A stretch of DNA of 64,000 nucleotides from Siphonodentalium dalli (GCA_032622095.1 CP136061.1:90433745-90497744); one strand, 5' to 3'. Shown: positions 30,648 to 43,105, numbered from the stretch's first letter. The notes: generated by a model not told the origin, from the sequence alone. Translations and numbers: made by a program.

Positions 30648-30787
30648 AAATTTGAACCAACACAGTATGTTTTGAGATACCACCTACGGCCTTGCCAAAT
30701 TAATATGTATATATGTATATAATTTTGGGGTTTGAAAGAGTTATGTTCGTTTAAAAGTTCTAAGAAATTTCGTAATTTTTATTCCAG

Positions 30788-30879
30788 GTTCAGCATGAGA
30801 GGATACAGGACATTAATTTTGGGAATCCTTGCTTGAAATGTGGGAATGGTTGCCCTGGGTTACAGATTCACGGATGGAG
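30788..30879 (+). CDS. testin/LMCD1-like protein, coding exon 2
   Basis: Flanked by TTTTTATTCCAG and GTGAGA, it encodes VQHERIQDINFGNPCLKCGN then GCPGLQIHGWR. The pattern PCLKCxxxCxGxxxHxWR is the Cys-rich opening of testin and LMCD1, where it precedes more Cys pairs, a PET domain and LIM domains. These proteins act at focal adhesions and actin structures (testin) or as transcription cofactors (LMCD1). The exon ends two bases into the Arg codon, at the point where the family motif HxWR continues into K-I-C. The next exon (Cys pair and PET) was not found in the remaining 33 kb, so the gene runs out of the window. Which of the two paralogues it matches best cannot be settled from 31 residues. 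Confidence 0.78.
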
Positions 30880-30944
30880 GTGAGAATTTTGTCAAGTTGG
30901 GATATTTGTATGAGATGTTGTAATGGAAATGAGATTTTTTATTT

Positions 30945-31130
30945 CTGGTTAGGTTGTGGATAAGATGAACGCAGTCTGGGCAAGACGACCTTGGCACAGG
31001 TTTGAACCCTTACAAAGGCAAAAAATCGGGACCAATTTTCAAGCTTGATCTGAGTTGAGAGACATCTCAATGTGCCATTCCGATCCAAATTGTACTGTGA
31101 TTTGTGTATAAAATTGAAGAAAAAAAACAT
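30945..31130 (+). repeat. SINE-like element
   Basis: A B-box-like GGTTTGAACCC follows CAGTCTGGGCAAGACGA, then the body GGGACCAATTTTCAAGCTTG and AGAGACATCTCAATGTGCC shared with 19845-19990. It is the most complete of three copies. Confidence 0.5.
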
Positions 31131-31887
31131 TAAATTTAGAAGAGATATTTTCATCCTATCAGCCAATTATGGAAATTAAAATTTTTCTCTCAAAATTAAA
31201 TATTTTTTAGTTGGGCACACTTTTGAAAACGTCAGACTGGTTACATTAGGAGCCCGACATGTGTCAGGTCATCCATAAAAAAAATAAAATTCATACTTGA
31301 TCCCCTCACCACCACCCCCACCCCCCCCCTCCGATCCAACGCCTCTGAGCAGAACATATATTTATAAGACTGAGCATAGGTGAATGCCACATGTAACTCT
31401 CATAACAGGAAATGGATTTTACAGAACATTCAGGTAAATAATTTCTATGTGTACCGCCCCTGACGCTCATTCTTTAACTTCCACAGATATGTGTATACCA
31501 GAAAGCTTGTTATAATTGCCTGATAGCTTGAGGCAAATCGCAAGCAGGAAATTCTTTCAGCGCAATGTCAGCTTTTGAAGAGGTTTCCTCAGACTTTATT
31601 GCTGGGATCTATAGAAATGATTTTTTACTGAGTAGCGTTTAACGTGGCCAAGCAATTAGAGGGTAGTCGGGAGACGCTCTTGTTTGATAGTTTGTTGGGT
31701 GAATACGCAGGAAATGCATTGGTTCCTAAGATGCTTAGCACACACTGAAGTCATTGACGGCAGTTGTAGGTCTAAAGCTTTTCTAGAGATACTGCTTCGG
31801 CAGCTGGCTACTTTAAACTTCCTCTTTGGTGGAATAAAAAACAGACAGGCCAACTGTAATGCTGAGTATCTGATTCATCTACATCAT
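31131..31887. other. no gene seen
   Basis: A C run lies near 31319-31330. A 74-codon frame at 31684-31908 has no recognised domain and no splice context. Confidence 0.5.
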
Positions 31888-32935
31888 GTGTATGTAGCAA
31901 TCTGCTAACATAAGGGCTGTCATTCAATTTTACCTGCATCATCTGTATGTAGCTACCGGTATTTACCAACATAAGGGGCCCCATCACTCAGTTATACCTA
32001 TGCTATGGATATGTAACCTTCTTCAAACATAAGGGCCATCACTCAGTTAAACCTACATTTATGTATATGTAACCATCTTCAAACATAAGGGCCATCACCC
32101 AGTTTTACCTGCATCATCTGTATGTACAATGTAGCTATTTACCAACATAAGGGGCCAATCACTCAGTTATACCTACACTACATGTATGTATATGCAACCT
32201 TCTTCAAACATAAGGGCCATCACTCAGTTTAACCTACATGTACATATACATCATGTATATGTAGCAATGATCTGCTAGCATAAGGGGCCATCACTCGGTG
32301 TGGCACCTAGATCATGTGTATTTATTTTATCCCATTTGATAACATATTGTAATGCCCTAAGTAATCGACTTCCTTAATCACAGCAGAATTATGGGTAACT
32401 TTTCAAGATTTAGTCGGAAATATGGCTCAGTGAGAGCTTTCCGATGAATGGCAACAAGCCATATTTCCGACTAAATCCTGAAAAGTTACCCATAATTCTG
32501 CTGTGGTTAAGGAGTCGATTACTTAGGGCATTACTGTATGGGGCCCATCACTGTTTCAATGAATCATGTGTATGTATGGCATATGATAACATACTGTATG
32601 GGGCCCCGTCACTGTTTCAATGGATCATGTGTACTAGTATGTATGGCATATGATAACATATGGGGCCCATCACTGTTTCAATGGATCATGTGCATGTATG
32701 GCATATGATAACATGGGCCCCCCCCCCCCCGTCACTGTTTCAATGGATCATGTGTATGTATGGCATATGGTAACATAAGGGGCCATCACTTTGTGTTGCC
32801 CCTATATCATGTGTATTAAATACACATGATATAGGTGCAACACAAAGTATGGGGCCGGTCACTGTTTCAGTAGATCATGTGCATGTATCGGATTACATAT
32901 GGTAACATAAGGTGCCATCGCTCAGCGTGCGAAGT
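31888..32935. repeat. 55-70-bp minisatellite with two sub-arrays
   Basis: Units carry CATAAGGGCCATCACTCAG and TACCTACA..TGTATATG words to 32310, then GGGGCCCATCACTGTTTCAA and ATCATGTGTATGTATGGCA words from 32537. A family E hairpin (32345-32538) sits at the junction. A small inverted ATCATGTGTATTAAATACA segment lies near 32807-32835. Confidence 0.85.
32345..32538. mobile_element. family E hairpin inside the minisatellite
   Basis: Both arms are present although the left end is mutated (TTGTAATGCCC). The tip is shortened. Confidence 0.85.
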
Positions 32936-33089
32936 GTTTGGTGGCCAGGTAAAGGAGTTCATTTTCTTATCGATTGGACAATTTTGAATAATTCTGAGAA
33001 CTTTTTATCAAACATAAATCATGACTTGTTGGCTCACTAGTCAAGAATGACTCCTTGTCTTTTCTCATTGGAATCTTCACATTTAGAAC
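32936..33089. other. spacer
   Basis: No feature recognised. Confidence 0.4.
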
Positions 33090-33371
33090 TACAGTAATGC
33101 CCTAAGTAATCGACTCCTTAACCACAGCAGAATTATGGGTAACTTTTCAGGATTTAGTTGGAAATATGGCTTGTTGCCATTCATCGGAAAGCTCTCGGTG
33201 AGAGCTTTCTGATGAATGGCAACAAGCATATTTCCGACTAAATCCTGAAAAGTTACCCACGAGAGCTTTCCGATGAATCATTGGCAACAAGCCATATTTC
33301 CGACTAAATCCTGAAAAGTTACCCATAATTCTGCTGTGGTTAAGGAGTCGATTACTTAGGGCATTACTGTA
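33090..33371. mobile_element. family E hairpin with a doubled right arm
   Basis: After a full hairpin to 33258, the stretch from GAGAGCTTTCCGATGAA to the end is repeated, giving 282 bp rather than about 216. TA flanks both ends. Confidence 0.85.
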
Positions 33372-33421
33372 AATGTTTGAACTAAAAGTTTTATTAAATG
33401 GACATATGAATGCCGAGTCTG

Positions 33422-33565
33422 TACAGTAATGCCCTAAATAATCGACTCCTTAGCGACTGAAAGCTTTCCGCTGAATAGCAACAAGCCATATTTCCGACTA
33501 AATCCTGAAATGTTACCCATAATTCTGCTGTGGTTAAGGATTCGATTATTTAGGGAATTACTGTA
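33422..33565. mobile_element. family E hairpin, left arm deleted
   Basis: The left end CAGTAATGCCCTAAATAATC runs straight into the right arm at the tip. TA flanks remain. Confidence 0.85.
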
Positions 33566-33769
33566 TATTAATAAAATTGTATAATACATATTTATTAGCG
33601 TATCTTGATGCTTGGTATGAATCCGCAATGATACGGCAAAAGCAGGCTCACCTTGGAGTTTATAAGGGAAAATTAATTTTTCTTTTAAAAAATTAGAGAC
33701 AATCAGCTGAGACAATAGTAAGTTTTATGCAGATAATATTGGTGTACTCTGTACCCATACTAGTAAGAG
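33566..33769. other. spacer
   Basis: No feature recognised. Confidence 0.4.
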
Positions 33770-34008
33770 TTTGACCCTTCAGGACGAGTGCGAGTGCATT
33801 CTCTTATATATGCGAGACAGACTCGCATATATATGAGAATGCACTGACTTACAAGACCTATTTTGTTTATTGAACTTAATATCTAAACACCTGTATTCTC
33901 ATATATACATGTATGAAAGGATCCATCTGGGAGACTCGCATATATCAGAGAATGCATTTTCACAGGGTTTTCGCAAAGTTTCAGGAAGTTGCAGTCATGA
34001 AAGGGTTT
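33770..34008. mobile_element. TTAA-type hairpin MITE, subfamily C, degraded
   Basis: Holds two hairpin copies with GCATTCTCTTATATATGCGAG and a closing GTCATGAAAGGGTTTA. The opening TTAA has become TTGA. Confidence 0.75.
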
Positions 34009-35022
34009 AGAACATTGTATTCCTGTCAAGGCATCTGGTACATGGTTTATTTGAGTTTAGATTTGTAATTTTGTATGTTCAGCATCCAAGTTCATGTCAT
34101 GGCACGTGGAGTATTTCAATGTCATTTCTTTTTTGTGACAAAGTTGTTCATGGCACATGGTGATTTGAATTTGGTTTGTTGTTTGTGGGCACTACACTGA
34201 CAGGTGCCCAAATTTCATCTAATAATCAACAGACATGACACTTGAATATCCCCGTACTGGTCACATCGAAATTCAATTAGAAACTTAGTGTGGGTGACAG
34301 TCATTGAGTGCTGAAGTCAGATTTATTGACACGAGACACGTGGGACGAGATCCCACCTGTCAATTTACTGATGCCAGGTTTTTCAAAAAAATTCAGTTTT
34401 TTTATCCATTTAATTTGTAACAATTGTATTCTTTTATGTTTAAATATTGATTTCGACGAACAATTCATGTCAAGGGACAGATAACCAATTCGCGAAAGAT
34501 CACATGTCTTCGATGTTTATTATAATTACGCGGCCACTTCGTCCACTCAGGCCACTTCGTCTGTAAATGGGTCCCCATCGGAAAACAATATTTACATGGG
34601 TTGATTCAGGTTCGTTCTTTTGTCAGCGGGACACATATCTATATAGTGACCGGGTGCATGCAGGACATGTTGGGTGCATTTCAGCATGTGCTGTTAGCCG
34701 AAATCATGTTTATTATCTATGCAGGTCAATTGCCTGCCTGCCAACTTAATACTCATCATGTTCTTGACATCTCAGGGCCACCAGTCGGTCATTGTCCCAT
34801 TCAAATTGTCACCCCCATTCATTGAAAACTGCACTGACATACACTCCCCAGTACAAAGCAGCCTCCAGATGTCATAATTTGAAGATATTTTTGATTTGAG
34901 TTGAAGGCATGATGCATATTTTCACCCAATTTTAATTTTTATTTGGGAATTGAGTTCAGGGACATCAGAACTTCTACTGCGTATCAGTTTGGCAAGTGAT
35001 CTTTGGTCTAATTTTCCCATAT
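34009..35022. other. 1 kb without a recognised feature
   Basis: Short frames near 34567-34825 show no domain. The repeated GGCACGTGGAGTATTT / GGCACATGGTGATTTG wording at 34100-34180 is a weak direct repeat. Confidence 0.5.
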
Positions 35023-35381
35023 TAACCCTTTACCCAACAGAAGGGCCCTGTGCCAATGCATTCTCTTATATATGCGAGTCGACCATAGGTCGCCTCGCAT
35101 ATATAAGAGAATGCATTGGCTTAACACATTAAAAGTGTTAAAAAAAAGATTTTTTTTAGGCCAATGCATTCTCTTATATATGCGAGGCGACCTATGGTCG
35201 ACTCGCATATATAAGAGAATGCATTGGTACAGGGCATAACTGTAACTATCACAATGTGGTCAAGGAGCCGGTTCCAATGATATCCATATTTGTATGGTTC
35301 TATTGAGACAGACCGAAGATATTTTAGGCTGTTGAAGCTTTATTTGGCCGGTTTTGGCCAGTTTGTTGGGTAAAGGGTTAA
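35023..35381. mobile_element. TTAA hairpin MITE, subfamily A
   Basis: The ends TTAACCCTTTACCCAACA and TGTTGGGTAAAGGGTTAA are exact inverted copies. Inside, two 66-bp hairpins (35052-35119 and 35159-35227) face each other, followed by a unique 130-bp segment with GTCAAGGAGCCGGTTCC. The TTAA plus CCCTTT ends are typical of piggyBac-style elements. Confidence 0.92.
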
Positions 35382-36353
35382 ACCTTTTCCTTACCAAATG
35401 GATACTCCCACTCAGTTATCTCCCACTCAGTTAGAACTGAATACATTGGAATGGTCAATTGTTCATTTTTGGGAGGGGGTGTTCTGGAAAAATGAGCAGA
35501 CAACAGACAGACAGGCAAAAAGATAATAGAAGTTCAGAAGTATTCATTCACATTGAACGGAAATGTTCTGATAATAAGTTCAATAAACGATCTGTGGTCG
35601 CTTGTTGAACTTATTATCTGAACATTTCCTGTGGTAATGACTCATCAAAGAGTATTTAGTATAAAAAAGGCTTAATTTGGGCACACTGCAGACCTGCATG
35701 TACTGGGATGTGAGGAAATTTTGAAATATTCTTGCTTCAAGAAACTTTTTTAGCAAGTAATTTTTCTTCTGTTCAAAACTTCAAATGCATAATTTCTGAA
35801 GTTTCACATTTATATTCATATACATGCTGAAGAAGGCATGTATTAATATGTGCAGATTTGGGTACAATTGCGTATTTTGAGCACACCCTTTTCTGGTTTG
35901 AATTTGGGGGAAATTTACTGACTGAAAAATCCCCTTGAAGTTGTGCTCCCCATTGCCCTTGGTCGCTTCTGGCAACCTGTCGAAATTTGAAAGCAAAATA
36001 GGTTTCGTAAAAATTAGCTTGGAACATTTAATGACTTGCTGGTCGTCACACTATACTCCTTATTACCATTGGCGCAAAAAAACATACAAAACTGATGATA
36101 CTTTATACCGGGCAGGTGTTAGCTTAATGAATACCTGGATAAGACCCTCACATAGTGGCAGCCAGCTAATAAGCATACTTCCAACTCTGACAGGGTATTG
36201 TTGGGCTAATCTCAAAGGTCAAAATCTGACATTACTGACACTCAATGAGAGATAAGTCTGTCTTATAAAAATTTGGTATAGCATTTTCCAAGCAAACAAT
36301 GCTTAGAATGGAATTATTTTCTACAGGTGCTCAGAATTAATCTGTCCTTATTA
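35382..36353. other. no gene seen; one hairpin
   Basis: A hairpin at about 35559-35630 pairs GGAAATGTTCTGATAATAAG with its complement. The same words recur at 54170-54440 and 55075-55100. A 106-codon frame at 35935-36255 shows no domain or exon signals. Confidence 0.5.
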
Positions 36354-36802
36354 GCAAACCTGCAAATAGTGTGTCTGTCATCTGCAGAATGAGGTCCCCA
36401 GAAGGTGAATTTAGTGATGCTATCCTGCATAGTGTGCTAGCATCACCAATTTCATCCTCTGGAGACCTCATTCTGGTTAGGCTTCATCTTCTGGGAAATA
36501 TCTATAGTCTCAAATTAACATTGTGTTTAGTTATGTTTTCCCTTCTGTGAAGTTTCTATGTCCCCCAATTTGCAGAAGATAAAATGCATAATCGAGGTGC
36601 CCAATGGTTGAACATAACCAAATTCAACTGGAGAACTTCAATCTGATCCTAGGTCTACCATAGCAGTTGAAGGCCCTAAGCAGAATGAGGTTCCCAGAGG
36701 GTGAATTTGGTGATGCTAGCCCATTATGCGGGATAGCATCACTAAATTCACCCTCTGTGGACCTCATTCTGCAAATGACAGACACCCTATTTCAAGGCTT
36801 GC
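36354..36802. mobile_element. compound hairpin element, family F
   Basis: The outer ends (GCAAACCTGCAAATAGTGTG against CACCCTATTTCAAGGCTTGC) are inverted. Two short hairpins with GCAGAATGAGGTCCCCAGA arms and a GATGCTAGCCC tip lie inside, with an AT-rich middle between them. Similar copies lie at 37346, 50544, 51829 and 52482. Confidence 0.8.
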
Positions 36803-36915
36803 TTATTAGTATTATTAACGGTGGTTGTTCTTGTAAATATCTCGTGAAATTTTTTACGTTTCTTGACTGCTACTTGCTGTGTCATTGAAATTCTTCTGTT
36901 TGTTTTTGGTTTGGA

Positions 36916-37285
36916 TTAACCCTTTACCCAACAGAAGGGCCCTGTGCCAATGCATTCTCTTATATATGCGAGTCGACCATAGGTCGCCTCGCATATATAA
37001 GAGAATGCATTGGCTTAACACATTAAAAATTATAAAATTGTTAAAGAATGTAAGAAAAAATGGTAAAAAAAGATTTTTTTAGGCCAATGCATTCTCTTAT
37101 ATATGCGAGTCGACCATAGAGAATGCATTGGCACAGGGCATAACTGTAACTATCACAATGTGGTCAAGGAGCCGGTTCCAATGATATCCATATTTGTATG
37201 GTTCTATTGAGACAGACCGAATATATTTTAGGCTGTTGAAGCTTTATTTGGCCGGTTTTGGCCGGTTTGTTGGGTAAAGGGTTAA
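36916..37285. mobile_element. TTAA hairpin MITE, subfamily A
   Basis: The same ends and interior as 35023-35381; the second internal hairpin has lost one arm (37083-37132). Confidence 0.92.
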
Positions 37286-37345
37286 TATATTGTTCACCAA
37301 TAGTTAGAATATTGGAGATGAGATGGCATCTTATTCATCAATCCA

Positions 37346-37747
37346 GGCCTCCAAATATTGTACCTGACATTTGCAGAATGAGGTCACCAGAGGGTGAATT
37401 TAGTGACTTACCCTGCACATCGGGCTAGCATCACCAAGTTAACCCTCTGGGGACCTCATTCTGTATGGCCTCATCTGCTATGGGAGACCTAAACTTAGAT
37501 TTAAGTTCCCAGATGGTAAAGGTGGTGATGTGCACCCATTGGGCACCTCGATTATGCACTGTGCTGTCTGCCAATTTCGGGTTATAGGGAAACTATATAT
37601 ATATATAAACTAAAAAAGAAAAAGTAATTTTCTAAAGAAAGTAAAAAAAACCTGTTAATTTGAAAATAAAGATACCATACTATCCAGAGAAGATGAGTCC
37701 TAAGAAGAATGAGGTCCCAGGAGGTGAACTTAATGATGCTAGCCCGC
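37346..37747. mobile_element. family F compound element, right end missing
   Basis: One full hairpin (37374-37466) and half of the second (37708-37747) remain. Confidence 0.7.
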
Positions 37748-37929
37748 CGGAAGTTTTAGTCGAGAATGTTTGTTCTTATCTTCAATTACAAAATTTGGTT
37801 AAGTTTGTGTTATGAGAAATACACTGTATTACTGTCGCATTCTTGGGAGGTATGGTAGAAACCAATGCAACAAGGCAAAAACAGCGAGTTAAGCTAAAAT
37901 TTCAGCCATTATTCATTCTTATAGACCTA

Positions 37930-38146
37930 TACAGTAATGCCGTAATTAATCGACTTCTTAACCACAGCAGAATTATGGGTAACTTTTCAGGATTTAGTCG
38001 GAAATATGGCTTGTTGCCATTCATCGGAAAGCTCTCGGCGAGAGCTTTCCAATGAATCGCAACAAGCCATATTTCCGACCATATCCTGAAAAGTTACCCA
38101 TAATTCTGCTGTGGTTAAGACGTCGATTAATTAGGGCATTACTGTA
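37930..38146. mobile_element. family E hairpin, full length
   Basis: TA flanks, both arms and tip (CTCTCGGCGAGAG) complete. Confidence 0.9.
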
Positions 38147-38812
38147 GATAGATTTGAAATTTAGAACAATGCATCTTCAACATGTCCACACGATTCAACG
38201 AATGCTACAAAGGTTGTTTCGCAAATCATCGGATCCCTTTATCGAATCGAGTTGTCAGCCTGATTTGCGAATCAATTTGAATTTTGAAGCTTCGCAGGGC
38301 TCAATGTTTTATATGTACTACCGTTACACTGATTTCATCTTTTCATTTCTGGCTCTATCTCACAACTACTCAATATTTCCAACATTCTTTTCACCCACTG
38401 ATAACATGATATATTTGACTGATTTCTGTAAACTCTAAGCAGTTTAGATGCATTCCTGGTGCATTACCAATTTCATGAGCCACTCCAGAATAACGTTTTC
38501 TGTTTGAGGTGTTTCCAATTTTCAGGTTATAACACTTAACTGAACTGAATCGGCTGTAAAATACTTTCTATGAAACAAACTACACAGTCATTATATTAAA
38601 GGCTAATAATACCTAGAAAACGTTAAAATTTGAAAGATGGATTGTTTATATGAATTTAAGTTTAGAACAGGTGTGACATTGGCACGATTCCATTTTACAA
38701 AGCCAAACAGAAATGTACATCAAAACAGAAGTTTGCATGATTTGCTCTAGATGAGGCCACATTTAAAAATATATTGGTTTCCTATGATTATACCCAAAAT
38801 TTCGAGAATGAG
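38147..38812. other. no gene seen; part of a duplicated segment
   Basis: CAGGTGTGACATTGGCACG and the bases around it (38640-38715) recur at 40120-40195, showing a diverged duplication. Confidence 0.5.
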
Positions 38813-38962
38813 TACACTAATGCCCTAAATAATCAACTCCTTGACCACAGCAGAATTATGGGTAATTTTTCAGGATTTAGTCGGAAATATGGCTTGTTGC
38901 CATTCATCGGAAAGCTCTCAGTTAGAGTGGTTAAGGAGTCAATTATTTAGGGCATTACTGTA
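38813..38962. mobile_element. family E hairpin, right arm mostly deleted
   Basis: The left arm is whole. After the tip only the closing TTAAGGAGTCAATTATTTAG segment remains. Confidence 0.85.
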
Positions 38963-39714
38963 GGTAAGTACTGTACTGCCCTAAAGCCACATGGTCTAAA
39001 ATAATTAGGGTAGCCAAGGTAGGGAATTTTTTTTATTTTTTTATTTTGAATTCCATTAGATCATTGACAATTTAACCTAGAAAGCTTCACAATTCAGATA
39101 AAATTGAATAGTTCAAAACGAAATATTGTTATCTTGAATTAGTCAGAGCACTAGACTAATAAAACTTCTAAACGTTTTTGTAGGAGAGGTTTGAAAATGG
39201 GTTAGATACCTTTCGATATCCTTCCCACTGAACAAAAACAAAAATTATCAGTGCCTAAAGTCCAATAAAAAGTTTTGGGTAGGCACCTTTTTCTAGGGTA
39301 GGTAGGGAAACCCTAAACACAGGTAATTTTTTTTTTGGCCTTAGTAAATGACTCATCAAATTGGGGTGGCACCCCCCCCCCAGTTAAACCACATTTCAGT
39401 TAGACTTTAAACACGGTCTAATTTAAACCACAAGATAACCAGAGGATTGTGTGGTTAAAACGCATGCAATCATCAACTGGTATGAAACAGTAACTTCCAG
39501 TACAATTGTGGCTCCAGCAAATTAATATATGTCATATAAAAATGAAATGGTTAGCAGTTCAATAGCTACAGTGTATCCGCAGTCAAGGGATATAATCAGG
39601 GTTCATTTACCACATTTAATCGCGGTGTGACGGCAGTCACAGGACTGTTAATAGTGGTGCGCTTATGGTTTTGACCACAGTTAGAAACCCATAATAACCA
39701 GTTACTGGTTCAAT
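38963..39714. other. no gene seen
   Basis: AT-rich with a C run near 39372. No repeat family recognised. Confidence 0.5.
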
Positions 39715-39931
39715 TACAGTAATGCTCTAATTAATCGACCTCTTAACCACAGCAGAATTATGGGTAACTTTTCAGGATTTAGTCGGAAATATGGCTTGTT
39801 GCCATTCATCGGAAAGCTCTCAGCGAGAGCTTTGCTATGAATGGCAACAAGCCATATTTCCGACTAAATCCTGAAAAGTTACCCATAATTCTTCTTTGGT
39901 TAAGAGGTCGATTACTTAGGGCATTACTGTA
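39715..39931. mobile_element. family E hairpin, full length
   Basis: Complete arms; TA at both ends. Confidence 0.9.
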
Positions 39932-41090
39932 CTTAGGACAGTACAGTAAAGTAAAAAAAAAAATCTGTTTATTCTGTGGCTCAAGTGTACCACGCATAAC
40001 ATGATCAATGAACTGAAATAAATGGTGGAAAAATAAATTTCTATTTCAATATAATACTCATTAAATTAAAATCTAATTCCTTGGCCCTTGGGAACATTAA
40101 ATATTGAATAATAGATTATTTATATTTATTTAAGTTTATAGACAGGTGTGACATTGGCACGATTCCATTCAACAAAGCGTAACAGAATTGTGGGATCATT
40201 TCCCCAGGTGAGACGTCCTGGCTGCGTGCTTTCTAATATTCCGTGCCTTATCGGTTGATTACGCCTCGCTAATATATCGCAGGTAATCATATTATCACCC
40301 ACAAATCACACAGCTGCCGATTTTCTCGCATTGATTCTTTTCGGACCACATGAAGTCGTAACTGTAGAATTGAGTGGCCGGGTACTGTGAGTCCGACTGA
40401 TCTTATTCAAATAGTTCCTTTTAATGCGAAACGTTTGCTGGGTAGGTCGATATAATTGTATATGTTTTGTGCGTGTTATTGGCTGTGTGACCAACCCATT
40501 GTCCAACAAATCAACACCATTGTTTGCTTAAGACCTATTTGTTTGGATGTTTTGAGTTCAAAAGGTTGTTCGATTACATGTGCACCGGTCACTTCCCCAT
40601 CCAATCAATGGGGAGCAGTATTGAGGATTATCACGTAGCTTAGAGTGCGTACAAAAGCTGTTCAAGATATTGGAAAGAAGTGAAGGGTACTTATTGTGGG
40701 AAGAGCCACCTATAACTGCTATCTTAAATCTATTTAACTTTGATATAAATCTGTTTTGGTTGTGTTCCCCAAGGGCTTAGTTTTCAAAAGAAGATATTGG
40801 ATCACAGTGTATAATGCTGTCAACGTACCTGTCACCTCTACTTGAGTGACTTTGCCTGGTAGACACACAGATGGTAGCAATCTTGTTTCGAAGGACTACT
40901 GTTAGCCATAGAAACAGATCCTTTATTGAAAGAGAAATCTTAAAATATTCTTCAAAATCCGTTATCTGTTGTTAAAATAATAATTAAAAAAAATGTATAA
41001 TCTTGAAAAAACATAGGAACACTTTGGGTCCAAGCACAAAAAAATACATTTGAAGCGTTTTGTTCATTTTTGGTTCTCAGATGTGTATTA
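39932..41090. other. 1.1 kb without a recognised gene
   Basis: Only the diverged duplicate at 40120-40195 is recognised. Confidence 0.5.
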
Positions 41091-41489
41091 TTAACCCTTT
41101 ACCCAACAAACCGGCCAAAACCGGCCAAATAAAGCTTCAACAGCCTAAAATATCTTGGGTCTGTCTCAATAAAACCATACAAATATGGATATCATTGGAA
41201 CCGGCTCATTGACCACATTGTGATAGTTACAGTTAGCCCTGTGCCAATGCATTCTCTTATATATGCGAGTCGACCATAGGTCGCCTCGCATATATAAGAG
41301 AATGCATTGGCCTAAAAAAATTCTTTTTTTAACACTTTTTACCATTTTTTCTTACATTCTTTAACAATTTTATAATGTTTAATGTGTTAAGCCAATGCAT
41401 TCTCTTATATATGCGAGGCGACCTATGGTCGACTCGCATATATAAGAGAATGCATTGGCACAGGGCCATTCTGTTGGGTAAAGGGTTAA
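41091..41489. mobile_element. TTAA hairpin MITE, subfamily A (inverted orientation)
   Basis: TTAACCCTTTACCCAACA ends, two complete internal hairpins (41243-41311, 41392-41459), and the CCGGCCAAAACCGGCC segment at the left. Confidence 0.92.
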
Positions 41490-42724
41490 TGGTTGAAGGA
41501 ATTGTGGCAGTGGTTGTGATTACTAAAAAACACACCACTCAGAGCTGCCATCTCTTAGTATACCCCCCATAATAAAATTATGGGTGGCTATATAGGATCA
41601 GCATGTCCGTCTGTTCATCCGTCCGTCCTTGAGAAAGAGACCTGTATTGGTTCCTGGTGCTACCAACCTGTATTGGTTTCTGGTGCTACCAATGATAGTT
41701 CCTGATATTCGCCATCTCTCTCCCTCCCGTGCCAGCTTCCCAGATCTGGTTATCCAGACAATGATTGTATTGAGGAGATGGCTCCATATAAGCGCCTGGC
41801 CCTTGATGTCAAATCCTCTTCTCTCTCAGACTTATCATACTTACATATATATATATATATTAACATCATTTTGTAAATTGTTGTATAAATCTGGGATACT
41901 AAATAAATAATGTTTACACCAATGATTGTATTGAATCTTATGATATATTATTTGATATGGAACCATGCCAGTGGTTGTGATTGTAAAAGGGCTTATATTT
42001 CCAGGAGCAGCAGATGGGAGGGGTGGGATGGACAAGAAATGCTTCATATATCTGATATATACTGGTATAAGAGAAAATATATTCATTCTAATAGCATTAT
42101 GAGCTAATTTGTGCTCGAAAGTGCTTTAAAATCCTGTATGATCACCAAAATTAGCATTTTCGTCATTTATGCCAATACCTCTGACTAAATGAAGTACCAT
42201 TTTCTGGAGGGTATGCCCTCATTTGATTCTGGCGCCATTGTATACCTCAGACTATAAGTAGATAAATGTGTGCACCCTCTGGCCCTCCCCTCCTGTGCTA
42301 GTTTCCCAGTTCTTGGTTTTCGGTTGAAGGTATTAAATCTATTGATATAATGATATTATTTTATATGGAACCGTGCCAGTGGTCGTGATTGCGGAAAGGC
42401 TTATATCTCTCGGGTTGTAAGCGCATGAAAGCTTCGATCGTACCCATGAAAGTTTGGCAGATACGTAAGGTAACCGTGCAGCATGAATCAAGTTTTTGTG
42501 TTACTTTTTCACCAAAGGGTAAACATTAAGAACTGCGAATAGACGAGCAATGTTATCGAATCTTAATATTATCCTAAAATACTGGCGTGATGTGAGCAAT
42601 CCTATCCTAAAAACACTCCATAGAAGCACCATCTTCACTGAACCCTGTAATTAGTTGGCGAAACACACAGGATTGATTGCACCCTGTCAGGCCGAGTGCA
42701 TGGATGTTTGTTTCTGGTTTACCC
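41490..42724. repeat. diverged duplication, no gene
   Basis: TTGATATGGAACCATGCCAG..GTTGTGATTG at 41945-42000 matches ATGGAACCGTGCCAGTGGTC at 42365-42400, and the CCAGCTTCCCAG..TTGGTT text before each copy also matches. This is an old tandem duplication of about 420 bp. Confidence 0.6.
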
Positions 42725-42930
42725 TACAGTAATGCTCTAAGTAATCAACTTCTTAACCACAGCAGAATTATGGGTAACTTTTCAGGATTTAGTCGGAAAT
42801 ACCGCTTGTAACCATTCATCGGAGAGAGCTTTCCGATGAATGGCAACAAGACATATTTTCGACTAAATCATGAAAAGTTACCTATAATTCTGCTGTGGTT
42901 ATGGAGTCGATTACTTAGAGCATTACTGTA
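42725..42930. mobile_element. family E hairpin, full length with short tip
   Basis: TA flanks; both arms present with several mismatches. Confidence 0.88.
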
Positions 42931-42989
42931 CCTGTATGGATGAAAAACAATTTCCTACAATATTGGGCACTAATTGGGGGCATGTTAGA

Positions 42990-43105
42990 ATAGAAGAGAG
43001 TTGAGTTTGGTGATGCTAGCCTGCTGTGTGGGATATAGCATTACTAAATTCACCCTCTGGGGACCTCATTCTGCAAATGTCAGACACTATATCCAGGCTT
43101 GGCTG
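42990..43105. mobile_element. family F single hairpin
   Basis: GTTTGGTGATGCTAGCC pairs with the GCATTACTAAATTCACC arm, followed by CTCATTCTGCAAATGTCAGA. Confidence 0.7.

Larger units (their letters stand above)
26541..30787 (+). other. intron 1 of the testin-like gene
   Basis: 4.2 kb bounded by GTAAAC and a TTTTTATTCCAG acceptor. It holds a TTAA element (27910-28500), a dispersed repeat (28720-28950), an array of 37-bp units with a MITE inserted (29567-29900), an E hairpin (30495-30647), runs of ACATGTACATGT, and a C run near 28998-29014. No other gene seen. Confidence 0.65.

Noticed and set aside
35008..35208. Repeated short proteins containing RVDHRSPRIYKRMHW
   Set aside because: They are translations of the 66-bp MITE hairpin, recur at many MITEs and never extend beyond them.
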